DNA of 41,050 nucleotides from Neglectibacter sp. X58 (lineage in GTDB: Bacteria; Bacillota; Clostridia; Oscillospirales; Acutalibacteraceae): the NCBI RefSeq assembly GCF_009936035.1, contig NZ_QWEO01000023.1, positions 1 to 41,050 on the forward strand, in the 5' to 3' direction. Below are positions 31,934-40,064 of the stretch, one piece after another (position 1 is the stretch's first letter; the number at the start of each line of letters is the position of its first letter). A program made the position numbers and the translations under genes. The notes below the pieces were generated by a model. It searched no databases and had not been told where the DNA came from. It saw only the letters and a program-made list of their open reading frames with translations.

Positions 31934-32311
31934 CTATGCCCCCAGAATTTCCCCCACATATCCCAAAAGCTGGGTAATCAGGGGAAAGGCCGCCGCCAGG
32001 ATGGCGGCCTTGGCGGAAAGCTCTACGGCAAAGGCCAGGGCAGATTCCCCGGCGTCCTTGCAGGTGTGGCTGGCAAACTGCCCTGTCACAGCAATGCCCA
32101 CCGCCTTCAGCATGATTTTGCCATATTCCCCCGGCAGGGCCGCCGCTGTGTCCTCCAGCCGGGAAACAAGAGGGGCAAGGCCCTCTAAAGCGGAGAGCAG
32201 CAGCAGCGCCGCCGCCCCCGCCGTAAGCAGCAGGGAAAGCTCCCGGTTGTTTTTTTTCAGGACAGCCCCAAAGGCCGCGGCGCACAGGGCGCAGACAGCC
32301 CAGGCGGTCAT
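31934..32311 (-). CDS. spoIIIAD: stage III sporulation protein AD (SpoIIIAD)
   Basis: This 125-residue protein has about four hydrophobic helices and matches the SpoIIIAC/AD family. K-K-N-N-R-E-L-S-L-L-L-T-A-G lies between helices 1 and 2, and K-A-V-G-I-A-V-T-G-Q-F-A-S-H-T-C-K-D-A-G-E is the signature block. It sits in the mother-cell membrane as part of the channel complex. ATG 32311 overlaps the spoIIIAC stop by four bases (ATGA), so it relies on coupling. Confidence 0.93.
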   Translation of the reverse strand: MTAWAVCALCAAAFGAVLKKNNRELSLLLTAGAAALLLLSALEGLAPLVSRLEDTAAALPGEYGKIMLKAVGIAVTGQFASHTCKDAGESALAFAVELSAKAAILAAAFPLITQLLGYVGEILGA

Positions 32312-32502
32312 AGGTCAAAAATGGCCTTCACGGCCTGGAACAAGGCGTTTATCTCATTGATTATCATCATCAGCACCACAATCAGCCCCGCCAAAGTGGT
32401 CATCATGGCCTGCTCCTCCCTGCCGGAGCGGATGAGAAGCTGGTTTAAAACCGCCACAATAATGCCGATAGCCGCAATTTTAAAAATCAGGTCTACTTCC
32501 AC
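32308..32502 (-). CDS. spoIIIAC: stage III sporulation protein AC (SpoIIIAC)
   Basis: This 64-residue protein with two membrane helices is the smallest member of the SpoIIIA complex. M-E-V-D-L-I-F-K-I-A-A-I-G-I at the start and the loop R-S-G-R-E-E-Q-A are characteristic. The start is GTG 32502 with AGGAAC repeats and AGGAAGG upstream. A longer in-frame extension to 32550 would add a polar stretch absent from the family. Confidence 0.92.
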   Translation of the reverse strand: MEVDLIFKIAAIGIIVAVLNQLLIRSGREEQAMMTTLAGLIVVLMMIINEINALFQAVKAIFDL

Positions 32503-32553
32503 GTTCCTGTTCCTTCCTTTCCCCGGGATGCTTTGGCTTTGAGCGGGCATGCC

Positions 32554-33033
32554 CTAAAGCAAGAGTAAGCACAGGGTCAGCCCGCCGAAAAGCCCCAGGC
32601 AGATGTAAAGCCGGCTCCGCTTGTCCCGCTCCTCCCGGGCCTCCAGCAGGGCCTGGCCCACCAGGGAGGCATACAGCTCCAGGTGCCGGAGCTGCCCGGC
32701 GGCGTCGCTTGCCCCCAGCCCTTGGGCAAAGCCCTGATACAGGGCCTTGTCCCCCTGCCGGGGCAAAAGCCGGTTCCCCGCCTGCAAAAGGGCCTGCTGG
32801 GGGTTCTGGGAAAAGAGGGGGGAGGCGGCGGCTTCCCGGCAGAAGGGAGAGCCGTCCTCCCGTATCAGATCCCCCAAAGGCCGGGCGGCAAAGCTTACGC
32901 CGGTTTTCAGGGATTCAATCAGCCGCTGCCACTGCCCCAGCAGCCGTTCCCGCTGCCAAAGCTCCCGGGCCTTGGAAAAGCCCCAGAGCAGGCCCCCCAG
33001 CAGCAGGAAAACGCTGCCCAAAAGCTTCATCAT
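32554..33033 (-). CDS. spoIIIAB: stage III sporulation protein AB (SpoIIIAB)
   Basis: This protein of about 159 residues has an N-terminal membrane helix, a cytoplasmic helical bundle (about 25-135) resembling type II secretion GspF domains, and a C-terminal helix (about 140-158). The segment E-S-L-K-T-G-V-S-F-A-A-R-P-L is typical. It may link the SpoIIIAA ATPase to the membrane channel. The start is ambiguous among ATG 33051, 33033 and 33030; the last two give the usual N-terminus directly at the helix. Confidence 0.88.
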   Translation of the reverse strand: MMKLLGSVFLLLGGLLWGFSKARELWQRERLLGQWQRLIESLKTGVSFAARPLGDLIREDGSPFCREAAASPLFSQNPQQALLQAGNRLLPRQGDKALYQGFAQGLGASDAAGQLRHLELYASLVGQALLEAREERDKRSRLYICLGLFGGLTLCLLLL

Positions 33034-33082
33034 ATCCGGAAGCCGGGGCATGTACGCCCGGCTGCGGTATGTTCGTGTTTCT

Positions 33083-34021
33083 TCATCTGGAATCCTCCGC
33101 GCAGGGGCTTGTAAAGCCCTGCATACTTTCTATGGCGGCAATTTCCCCCGGATGGCTGCGGCCCGCCAAAGTTACCGCCAGGGAAAAGGCCCCCGTGCCC
33201 AAAAGCCGGCGGCACAGCGGGCGGCGCAGCAGATCCCCCGGGGCAGCGTGGACAGAGGCGATAAGGGCCACCCCGGAAAAGGCCGCCTTTTGCAGGGGGG
33301 CGAAATCCTCAGGGGCCAGCTCGTCGCACACCACCACCTCCGGGGAGAGCATCCGCAGGGCTATGTCCAGCCCCAGCGCCTTGGGACATCCCCTAAGCAC
33401 GTCGGTGCATGGCCCTAAGTCCCATGGCCCGCTGATTTCCCCCCGCTGATCCAGCACCGCCACCCGTTTAGCCGGGGCAAATTTCCCCAAAGACAAAGAC
33501 CGGGCAATATCTCGCAAAAGGGTGGTTTTGCCGCTGGAAGGCTCCCCGGCTATGAGCACCCCGCCTGTAAGCCCTCCGGTTTCCAGAAAGAGCCTGTCCC
33601 CGCAGCCCTGGCGCTCCCGGGGGATGCGGAAAACCAGGGTGGTGATGTCCCGCAGGGTTTTGATTTTCCCATTTTCCAGCACAGCAGTGCCGCACAGCCC
33701 GGCCCGGCAGAAGCCCCCAAAGGACACATAGCCCTGGCGGATCTCCTCCTCGTGGCTGAACACCGAGTGCCCGCACACCTGTAAAAACAACGCCTGCAGC
33801 TCTTCCGCTGTCACAGCGGGCAAAGCGCCTGTCAGCGCCCGGGTGGCGCCGCCCCCTTCTGTAAGGAAGAAAATGCCGTCCCTGCCGCAAAGGCTTACCG
33901 GCTGGCCCAAGCAGAAGCGTATGTCAAAGGCCTGGGCCTTTACGCTGTCCTCCACATGCAAAAGCCTGTCCCGGTAGGCAGGCAGTTCCCTGGCAATCCT
34001 GTCAAAACCCATGGTATCCAT
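33083..34021 (-). CDS. spoIIIAA: stage III sporulation protein AA, ATPase (SpoIIIAA)
   Basis: This 312-residue AAA-type secretion ATPase powers the SpoIIIA-SpoIIQ channel from the mother cell. Walker A is G-E-P-S-S-G-K-T-T (159-167) and Walker B is V-V-V-C-D-E (229-234). The R-I-P-R-E segment before Walker A and the G-P-W-D-L-G-P-C-T-D-V-L motif are family-specific. ATG 34021 has AAAGGGGG seven bases upstream; longer frames run through a palindromic repeat. First gene of the operon. Weak sigma-E-like elements (TTCTAAT, then CATAGATA 14 bases later, near 34132-34160) may drive it but are far from consensus. Confidence 0.94.
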   Translation of the reverse strand: MDTMGFDRIARELPAYRDRLLHVEDSVKAQAFDIRFCLGQPVSLCGRDGIFFLTEGGGATRALTGALPAVTAEELQALFLQVCGHSVFSHEEEIRQGYVSFGGFCRAGLCGTAVLENGKIKTLRDITTLVFRIPRERQGCGDRLFLETGGLTGGVLIAGEPSSGKTTLLRDIARSLSLGKFAPAKRVAVLDQRGEISGPWDLGPCTDVLRGCPKALGLDIALRMLSPEVVVCDELAPEDFAPLQKAAFSGVALIASVHAAPGDLLRRPLCRRLLGTGAFSLAVTLAGRSHPGEIAAIESMQGFTSPCAEDSR

Positions 34022-34060
34022 GCGGCTTCCCCCTTTCTTGATGTACATGGCTCCGGCGGC

Positions 34061-34110
34061 GTAAGAACCTTTTTTAAGGAAAAAGTTCTTACGAATCTCC
34101 AAAAACCTTC
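34061..34110 (-). repeat. palindromic intergenic repeat, copy B
   Basis: An inverted repeat starting GTAAGAAC and ending GTTCTTAC (34061-34092) is followed by a lead-in that, read on the minus strand, begins GAAGGTTTTTGGAGATTC. The full unit aligns with 1296-1346. It lies in the leader of spoIIIAA, in the same orientation as the surrounding genes. Confidence 0.65.
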
Positions 34111-34181
34111 GTGCGCCTGTTCCCGTTCTGTCTATATCTATGGGACAGGCCGGGGGATTAGAACCGGGAACCGCGGAAGGC

Positions 34182-34211
34182 AAAAAAAGCCCCGCGCACA
34201 GGGCGCGGGGC
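34182..34211 (-). terminator. rho-independent terminator after the Nudix gene
   Basis: On the minus strand, GCCCCGCGC (34211-34203) pairs with GCGCGGGGC (34197-34189), followed by seven T residues. It separates the Nudix gene from the spoIIIA operon. Confidence 0.92.
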
Positions 34212-34226
34212 AGAAGCGGGGGTGTA

Positions 34227-34643
34227 TTACAAGGGCTGGCTTTCCCACCAGCGCAGGAAGGCCCGGAGGGTTTCCTGGTCGTTTTCATAGGTGACGCTGG
34301 CGAGGGCCTGCTGAGGGGTTTCCCATTTCATGCCGGTAACCTCCTCTTCCTGGGCTTTCTGGTCGCCGCCGGACACTTTCCCGGCAAAATAAATCACATC
34401 CTTTAAAACCCCCGGCTTGGGGCTGTAGGTGACCATGTGGCGGAAAGCGGTGTTCAGCTTCACCGTAAGCCCGGTTTCCTCTCGGATTTCCCGCAGGGCA
34501 GTTTCCTCCTCTGTCTCCTGCTTTTCCACGTGGCCCTTGGGGAAGGCCCAGTGGCCCCCGTTTTTGTGGCGTATAAGCAGCACCTCCACCCAGCTGTCGC
34601 GCTGCCGGTAGACAATGGCGCCGCAGGACTTTTCTTTTTTCAT
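34227..34643 (-). CDS. Nudix hydrolase, likely diadenosine tetraphosphatase type
   Basis: This 138-residue Nudix protein carries a complete box: G-H-V-E-K-Q-E, then T-A-L-R-E-I-R-E-E-T-G-L (about 38-60), matching G-x5-E-x7-R-E-U-x-E-E-x-G-U. W-A-F-P-K-G-H-V-E-K is typical of asymmetric Ap4A hydrolases, which clear dinucleoside polyphosphates, but other nucleoside diphosphate derivatives are possible. ATG 34643 has AAAGGAG upstream. A short gap separates it from the lipoprotein gene, with which it is probably co-transcribed. Confidence 0.88.
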   Translation of the reverse strand: MKKEKSCGAIVYRQRDSWVEVLLIRHKNGGHWAFPKGHVEKQETEEETALREIREETGLTVKLNTAFRHMVTYSPKPGVLKDVIYFAGKVSGGDQKAQEEEVTGMKWETPQQALASVTYENDQETLRAFLRWWESQPL

Positions 34644-34669
34644 GTTCCGGCTCCTTTCCAAGGGGGGGG

Positions 34670-35050
34670 TTATTCAATGCGCGCCACTGCGCCCTGCACC
34701 TGCACAGAGACGCTGGCATCCTTGTCCCCGGTGTTTTCCATCCTTACGCCCACCTTATACCACTTGCCCTTTTCCACCTTCATGGTGACAGGCATCCCCG
34801 GGGTGAGATAAAAAGGCTTTGGGGGCCGGGTGTCGTCCACAGGCAGCAGGGCCACTTCTGTGTCCCCCAGCCCCTCCCCGCAGGAAAGGGTGATGCTGCC
34901 CCCATCGGAGGAGATTTCCTCGTGGGAATAGGCGAATTCCTCCCCGCTGCCAGGGGGCACGTAGATAGTGAGGGCGATATCTTTCCCGCCGCAGGCAGCA
35001 AAGAGCAGGGCGGGCAGCAATGTCAAAAGAGCGGCTATGCGTTTCATCAT
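34670..35050 (-). CDS. predicted lipoprotein, function unknown
   Basis: This protein of about 126 residues begins with M-M-K-R, a hydrophobic stretch and the lipobox L-F-A-A-C at about 17-21. It would be cleaved by signal peptidase II (lspA here) and anchored by its lipidated cysteine. The mature part is beta-rich, with no recognised domain. ATG 35050 and ATG 35047 are both possible behind GGAGGTGAC. It lies between the galM terminator and the Nudix gene, so a promoter must be within or just after that terminator. Confidence 0.75.
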   Translation of the reverse strand: MMKRIAALLTLLPALLFAACGGKDIALTIYVPPGSGEEFAYSHEEISSDGGSITLSCGEGLGDTEVALLPVDDTRPPKPFYLTPGMPVTMKVEKGKWYKVGVRMENTGDKDASVSVQVQGAVARIE

Positions 35051-35066
35051 GTCACCTCCATGCTGT

Positions 35067-35095
35067 GAAAAACCGGGCCGCCCAGGCGGCCCGGT
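35067..35095 (-). terminator. rho-independent terminator after galM
   Basis: On the minus strand, ACCGGGCCGCC pairs with GGCGGCCCGGT in an 11-bp GC-rich stem with a two-base loop, followed by four to five T residues. It ends the glucokinase-galM transcript. Confidence 0.92.
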
Positions 35096-35108
35096 ACAGT
35101 ACAAGGAT

Positions 35109-36155
35109 TTACCGTATGGAGAAACGGTATTCGGTCTTGGTAGCAAAAGCTTTTCCCGGGGTTAAGAAGGCAAAGGGGAAGCCCGGCTGGTTAGGGGAAT
35201 CGGGATAGAACTGGGTTTCCAGGCAGAAGGCGGTGTGAGGCTCCATGGCCTTGCCGTCCTTGCCGGTTAAAGGCTCCGGCACCTTGTTAAAGGTGTAAAG
35301 CTGCACGCCGGGCATGTCCGACCACACCTCCATCACCCGCCCGCTTTCCGGCTCAAAGGCCTCGGCAAGCTTCCGGAAGCCCTCCCCGTCCACGCAGAAA
35401 TTGTGGTCAAAGCCGCCGCACACCTGGATCAGATGGTCGTCCGCGAACATATCCTGGCCCAAAGGCTTGGGGGAAGTAAAGTCCAGCGGCCCGCCCTGTA
35501 CAGGCAGAAGCGTCCCTGTGGGAATGAGATCGTCTGTTACCTCTGTCACCTGCCCGGCATGGATTTGCAGGGTGGTGTCAAAAATTTTCGCCTGGGGATT
35601 CCCGGAAAGGTTAAAGAAGGAATGGTTGGTGGGGTTAAAGGGCGTGGGCTTGTCCGCTGTGCCGCTGTACTCCATGCGCAGCGCCCCGTCCCTTGTGAGG
35701 GTGTAAGCCACCGTCACGGAAAGCCTGCCGGGGAAGCCCTCCTCACCCTCCGGGCTTTCCGCAGAGAAAGTGATTTGCGGCTCCTCCCCGTCCTGGGTTT
35801 TGGCCTGCCACAGCACCTGGTGAAAGCCTTCAGGGCCGCCATGCAGGGAATTTTCCCCATCATTTTTGGCTAAGGGATAAGCTTTCCCCTCCAGATGGAA
35901 CAGCGCGTTCCCAATGCGGTTGGCATACCGGCCCACCGCGGCCCCCTGAAAGTTCGCCCCGAAATATTCGGGCAGGGTGCGGTGTCCCAGCACCACGTCT
36001 CCCGGGTTTCCAAGCTTGTCCGCCACCCACAGGCGGTGAACGCGGCAGCCGTAATCCGTCGCTTCCAGAGTAAGCCCCTTCGGGCCTTCCAGGATGTAAA
36101 GCTTTGCCTCCCTGCCGTCAGGCAAAGTGCCAAAAGTTTTTACAGAAATAGGCAT
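35109..36155 (-). CDS. galM: aldose 1-epimerase (galactose mutarotase)
   Basis: This 348-residue beta-sandwich enzyme interconverts alpha and beta anomers of glucose and galactose. F-Q-G-A-A-V-G-R-Y-A-N-R-I (about 69-81), the catalytic-histidine motif N-P-T-N-H-S-F-F-N-L-S-G (about 174-185) and the catalytic-base motif C-L-E-T-Q-F-Y-P-D-S-P-N near the C-terminus are all present. There is no signal peptide, so it acts in the cytoplasm. It follows the glucokinase gene by nine bases and shares its promoter and terminator, supplying the anomer that kinase uses. Confidence 0.94.
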   Translation of the reverse strand: MPISVKTFGTLPDGREAKLYILEGPKGLTLEATDYGCRVHRLWVADKLGNPGDVVLGHRTLPEYFGANFQGAAVGRYANRIGNALFHLEGKAYPLAKNDGENSLHGGPEGFHQVLWQAKTQDGEEPQITFSAESPEGEEGFPGRLSVTVAYTLTRDGALRMEYSGTADKPTPFNPTNHSFFNLSGNPQAKIFDTTLQIHAGQVTEVTDDLIPTGTLLPVQGGPLDFTSPKPLGQDMFADDHLIQVCGGFDHNFCVDGEGFRKLAEAFEPESGRVMEVWSDMPGVQLYTFNKVPEPLTGKDGKAMEPHTAFCLETQFYPDSPNQPGFPFAFLTPGKAFATKTEYRFSIR

Positions 36156-36164
36156 GGGAGTATT

Positions 36165-37124
36165 TTAGTCCTCCATCTTGCCCAGCAGGGCCGCGCCGAT
36201 GATGCCTGCGTCGTTGCCCAGCTTTGCCCGGCAGATAGTGGTCTTTTTGGTGGAATTCATGGCATACTGCTCTTTCTCTACATACTCCCGCACAGGGGCC
36301 AGCAGGGTTTCGCCCTCGTTGCTGATGCCGCCGCCCACGCAGAGGATGTCGGGCTGGAAGATGTTAATCATGTCAATAAGGCCCACGCTGAAATAGTGGA
36401 TATACTCGTCCACAATTTCCTTGCCCACAGGATCGCCCTGGCGCATGGCGTCAAAAGCGGTGCGGCCGTTTACATTGTCCATGCTGCCGTCGGCCAGCGT
36501 CCACAGGGGGGAGTCCTTAGGAGCGTCCGCCATATGCTCTTTGGTGGTCTTGATAAGGCCGGTAGCGGAAGCATAAGTCTCCCAGCAGCCGTGGCGCCCG
36601 CAGGTGCAGGGGCGGCCGTCCACCACGATAACGGTGTGGCCCAGCTCGGCGCCGGCGAAGTTGCTGCCGGAATAGATTTTGTGGTTGATGATAATGCCGC
36701 CGCCAACGCCAGTGCCCAAGGTGATGGCAATAGCGTTGTCAGAGCCTTTCAGGGCGCCCGCCATGTACTCGCCGAAAGCTGCGGCGTTGGCGTCGTTCTC
36801 CATCAGTACCTGCTTGCCCTCCAGGCGCTGGGAAAGCATTTCCTGCATGGGGGTGTTTTTAAAGGGCAGGTTGTTGGCAAACTCAATAATGCCGGTGGAT
36901 TTGTTGATAGTGCCGGGAGAGCCTACCCCTATCCAGGGCACGTCTGCCAGGGTCAGCCCGGCGCTTTCCAAAGCCTTGTGGGCTGTTTCCGCCATGGCGT
37001 CCGCCACCTGCTCCGCGTTTTCGGTCTGGGTCTTGCTGTTGGCGCGGGCAATGATTTTATTTTCCTCATCTACAATGCCCACGGCGATGTTGGTGCCGCC
37101 AAGGTCGATGCCAAGATAGTACAT
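36165..37124 (-). CDS. glk: ROK-family glucokinase
   Basis: This 319-residue ROK kinase phosphorylates glucose with ATP. The N-terminal phosphate loop Y-L-G-I-D-L-G-G-T-N-I-A-V-G, the substrate motif E-N-D-A-N-A-A-A-F-G-E (about 103-113), G-T-G-V-G-G-G-I-I and the zinc motif C-T-C-G-R-H-G-C-W-E define the family. The pairing with galM supports glucose as substrate. ATG 37124 has AAGGAG nine bases upstream; an extension of six codons would put the start on top of the site. The promoter is at 37175-37203. Confidence 0.92.
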   Translation of the reverse strand: MYYLGIDLGGTNIAVGIVDEENKIIARANSKTQTENAEQVADAMAETAHKALESAGLTLADVPWIGVGSPGTINKSTGIIEFANNLPFKNTPMQEMLSQRLEGKQVLMENDANAAAFGEYMAGALKGSDNAIAITLGTGVGGGIIINHKIYSGSNFAGAELGHTVIVVDGRPCTCGRHGCWETYASATGLIKTTKEHMADAPKDSPLWTLADGSMDNVNGRTAFDAMRQGDPVGKEIVDEYIHYFSVGLIDMINIFQPDILCVGGGISNEGETLLAPVREYVEKEQYAMNSTKKTTICRAKLGNDAGIIGAALLGKMED

Positions 37125-37174
37125 AAAACATGACTCCTTCACAAAAGAAATTCAGGGGATCTTCCCTTGCCCCA

Positions 37175-37203
37175 ATTATACTATATGTTGGGGTGCAACG
37201 CAA
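37175..37203 (-). promoter_or_regulatory. sigma-A type promoter for glk-galM
   Basis: On the minus strand, TTGCGT (37203-37198) and TATAAT (37180-37175) are 17 bases apart, about 50 bases before the glk start. Confidence 0.7.
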
Positions 37204-37293
37204 ACACTTTTTGTGAAATTTTGAAAGAACTTTTCCGCGGCCTGTCCGGTCCCCCGGGGGGAAAGAAGGTGAGAACAAAATTTCGGAAAACCC

Positions 37294-37322
37294 TTGCTTT
37301 TTAAGAATATATGTTCTATAAT
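37294..37322 (+). promoter_or_regulatory. dinB promoter with LexA-type SOS box in the spacer
   Basis: TTGCTT (37294-37299) and TATAAT (37317-37322) are exactly 17 bases apart. The spacer ends in GAATATATGTTC (37305-37316), one mismatch from the Gram-positive SOS core GAAC-N4-GTTC. LexA bound there would block RNA polymerase directly. The dinB ATG lies 35 bases after the -10 box. Confidence 0.75.
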
Positions 37323-37357
37323 AAAGGCTGTAGAAAGCAAATGAAAGGGGCGCGGCC

Positions 37358-38557
37358 ATGGAAAACGGGATTCTGCACGTGGATATGAACAATTTCTATG
37401 CTTCTGTGGAGTGCCTCTTTGCACCCCAATACCGGGACGTGCCCATGGCAGTGGCAGGGGACGAAAAAAGCCGCCATGGGATTATCCTGGCCAAAAACAT
37501 GCTGGCAAAGGAAAAAGGCGTGAAAACGGCGGAACCTATCTGGCAGGCAAAGCGCAAGTGCCCGGGCCTGCAAATCCTGCCGCCCCATCACGAGCGGTAC
37601 GCCCGCTTCTCCAGGCTCGCCAAGGAGATTTACTGCCGCTATACAGACCGAGTGGAAAGCTTCAGCTTGGACGAGTGCTGGCTGGACGTGTACGGCAGCG
37701 GCAGCCTTTTCGGGGACGGGGAGCAGATTGCCCACAGCATCCGCCGGGCTGTGAAGGAGGAGCTGGGACTGACGGTTTCCATCGGGGTTTCCTACAACAA
37801 GGTGTTCGCAAAGCTGGGAAGCGATTATAAAAAGCCCGATGCGGTGACAGTGTTCGGCAGGGAGGCCATGGAGGAGGTTATCTGGAAAATGCCTTGTACG
37901 GATCTGCTGTTTGTGGGGCCTCAGACGGCGAAAACCCTGGGAAAGTTCGGCCTGCACACCATCGGGGACATTGCCCGCATGAAGCCTGCCGCCATGCGGC
38001 AAATGCTGGGAAAGCTGGGGGATACCCTGTGGAAATATGCCAACGGCCTGGACGATGCCCCGGTGGCGGCTGTGGACAGGGAGACAGAAGTGAAGTCCAT
38101 CGGCAACAGTACCACCCTGCCCCGGGATATCACCACAGAAAGCGAGATCCGCTGCACCCTGCTGGATCTGGCTGAAACTGTGGCGGCCCGGCTGCGCAAG
38201 CACAGCCTGAAGGCCGGAGAAGTGCAGATTACAGTGCGCAGCGCGGACTTTGAAGAGTACCAGCGCCAGCAGAAGCTTCCCGCCCCTGTGTGCGACTCCC
38301 AGTCCTTATACCGGGCCGCCCTTGCCCTGTACCACAAGGAAAACAGGCGGTGGGTTGTGCGCCTGCTGGGCCTGCGGGCCGGGCATCTGGTGGACGCGGG
38401 GGAGGCCCAGCTCAGCCTTTTTTCCCAGGAGGACGGCACAGAGCGCCGGGAAAAGCTGGAGACTGCTGTGGACGTTCTGCGCGCCCGGTTCGGGAAAGAC
38501 AGCGTGGGCCGGGCCTTGGGGCTGGAGCGCGATAAACAGCAGCCCCCCGGACGGTGA
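37358..38557 (+). CDS. dinB: DNA polymerase IV (Y-family translesion polymerase)
   Basis: This 399-residue Y-family polymerase copies past damaged bases. Catalytic acidic residues are visible: D9 in H-V-D-M-N-N-F-Y-A-S-V-E, and D105-E106 in S-F-S-L-D-E-C-W-L-D. The palm, fingers and thumb with helix-hairpin-helix (about 170-230), then the little-finger domain (about 240-345), follow in order. The C-terminus ends without a clear beta-clamp peptide, though L-S-L-F near residue 360 could serve. AAAGGGG precedes the ATG. It opens the operon with the radical SAM/DUF4130 pair under the SOS-type promoter. Its last codons form the first arm of a cloverleaf palindrome. Confidence 0.95.
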   Translation: MENGILHVDMNNFYASVECLFAPQYRDVPMAVAGDEKSRHGIILAKNMLAKEKGVKTAEPIWQAKRKCPGLQILPPHHERYARFSRLAKEIYCRYTDRVESFSLDECWLDVYGSGSLFGDGEQIAHSIRRAVKEELGLTVSIGVSYNKVFAKLGSDYKKPDAVTVFGREAMEEVIWKMPCTDLLFVGPQTAKTLGKFGLHTIGDIARMKPAAMRQMLGKLGDTLWKYANGLDDAPVAAVDRETEVKSIGNSTTLPRDITTESEIRCTLLDLAETVAARLRKHSLKAGEVQITVRSADFEEYQRQQKLPAPVCDSQSLYRAALALYHKENRRWVVRLLGLRAGHLVDAGEAQLSLFSQEDGTERREKLETAVDVLRARFGKDSVGRALGLERDKQQPPGR

Positions 38558-38631
38558 AACCGGCTGCGCCGGTTTTGCGGGGCTTCGCCCCTGCACATTT
38601 CTTCCTTAAAGGAAGAAATGCACCGTCCGGG
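38546..38631 (+). repeat. cloverleaf-like palindromic element between dinB and the radical SAM gene
   Basis: An 11-bp outer stem (CCCGGACGGTG 38546-38556 with CACCGTCCGGG 38621-38631) encloses three adjacent hairpins: AAACCGGC-TGC-GCCGGTTT (38557-38575), GGGGC-TTC-GCCCC (38579-38591), and CATTTCTTCC-TTAAA-GGAAGAAATG (38596-38620). Almost every base is paired. The first arm overlaps the dinB stop codon. Confidence 0.8.
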
Positions 38632-38685
38632 CAGGGAAGCAGAAGCCATGGGGGAGACAAAACAGAAGGAAAGGGGAGAGGACGT

Positions 38686-40017
38686 TTGAACCTGATGGAA
38701 AAGCTGGAGGTGCTGACAGACGCGGCAAAGTATGACGTGGCCTGCACCTCCAGCGGGGTGGACAGGCCGGCAGTGCCCGGGCGGCTGGGGAGCGCGGTGA
38801 AGGCGGGCATCTGCCACAGCTTCGCGGCAGACGGGCGGTGCATCTCCCTTTTAAAGGTGCTTTTAAGCAACGATTGCGCCTTTGACTGCGCCTACTGTGT
38901 GAACCGCCGCACAGCGGACAGCCCCCGGGCCACCTTCACCCCGGAGGAGCTGTGCAGGCTCACCATAGAGTTTTACCGCCGCAACTATATTGAGGGCCTG
39001 TTTTTAAGCTCTGCTGTGGTAAAAAACCCGGATTACACCTGCGAGCTGATGCTGCAAACCCTGCAGATGCTGCGGGAAAAGGAAAAGTTCTGGGGGTATG
39101 TCCATGTAAAGGCCATCCCCGGGGCAGATCCCCTTTTAACCCAGCGGCTGGGGTTTTACGCCGACCGCATGAGCGTGAACATTGAGCTGCCCTCCCAGAA
39201 AAGCCTTTCCCTGCTGGCCCCCCAAAAGAGCAAGGAGAAGATTTTAAAGCCCATGGGCCAGATACGGGACGGCATCCAGGAGAATGCCCACGACCTGGCA
39301 GTGTACAGGGGCGCGCCCCGCTTTGTGCCCGCGGGGCAGTCCACCCAGATGATCATCGGGGCCACGCCGGAAAGCGACAGGCAGATTTTAAGCCTCACCG
39401 AGGGCCTCTATAAAAAGTACAGCTTAAAGCGGGTGTTCTTTTCCGCCTACATGCCTGTGGTGGAAAACAGCAGCCTGCTGCCTGCCCGCTCCACGCCCCC
39501 GCCCCTTCTGCGGGAGCACAGGCTCTATCAGGCAGACTGGCTCCTGCGGTTTTATGGCTTTGCCGCCGGGGAAATCCTGGACGACGCCCACCCGGACTTC
39601 AACCCCCTTTTAGATCCCAAATGCAACTGGGCCGTAAACCACATGGAGCATTTTCCCCTGGAAGTAAACAAGGCCCCCTATGAAATGCTGCTGCGGGTGC
39701 CGGGCATTGGGGTGAAAAGCGCCATGCGCATCCGGTCGGCCCGGCGGTACTGCCAGCTTGACTTTGAGGGCCTGAAAAAGCTGGGGGTGGTGCTCAAGCG
39801 CGCCCGGTATTTCATCACTTGCAAGGGCAAAAGCATCTCCCCCCTGCCCATGGACAACCCGGCGGTAATAGCCGGGGCCATCAGCGAGCGGGGCTTTGCC
39901 CAAAACGCCGCCTCCCTGCAAAGCTGGCAGGGGGAAGCCTTTTCCGCCCCGGAGCAGCTTTCCCTTTTTGCCCCTACCCCGGTGGATAAGGTGCAGCGGC
40001 TGACAGGGCAGATTTAG
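38686..40017 (+). CDS. putative DNA modification/repair radical SAM protein
   Basis: This protein of about 443 residues belongs to the radical SAM family annotated as putative DNA modification/repair (TIGR03916 type). The cluster motif is C64-A-F-D-C68-A-Y-C71, with further conserved-looking cysteines at C20, C43 and C52. A C-terminal helix-hairpin-helix (L-L-R-V-P-G-I-G-V-K-S-A, about 335-346) indicates DNA binding. In this family the gene normally travels with a DUF4130 gene, present here 47 bases downstream. The TTG start at 38686 fits the family N-terminus (N-L-M-E-K-L) and the GGGGAGAGG site; ATG 38695 is an alternative. The reaction is unknown. It is linked to dinB and its SOS-type promoter. 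Confidence 0.85.
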   Translation: MNLMEKLEVLTDAAKYDVACTSSGVDRPAVPGRLGSAVKAGICHSFAADGRCISLLKVLLSNDCAFDCAYCVNRRTADSPRATFTPEELCRLTIEFYRRNYIEGLFLSSAVVKNPDYTCELMLQTLQMLREKEKFWGYVHVKAIPGADPLLTQRLGFYADRMSVNIELPSQKSLSLLAPQKSKEKILKPMGQIRDGIQENAHDLAVYRGAPRFVPAGQSTQMIIGATPESDRQILSLTEGLYKKYSLKRVFFSAYMPVVENSSLLPARSTPPPLLREHRLYQADWLLRFYGFAAGEILDDAHPDFNPLLDPKCNWAVNHMEHFPLEVNKAPYEMLLRVPGIGVKSAMRIRSARRYCQLDFEGLKKLGVVLKRARYFITCKGKSISPLPMDNPAVIAGAISERGFAQNAASLQSWQGEAFSAPEQLSLFAPTPVDKVQRLTGQI

Positions 40018-40064
40018 GGCAGACGTCCGCCCGCTAAGAACCGGAACAGAAAGGAGGGATAAGG

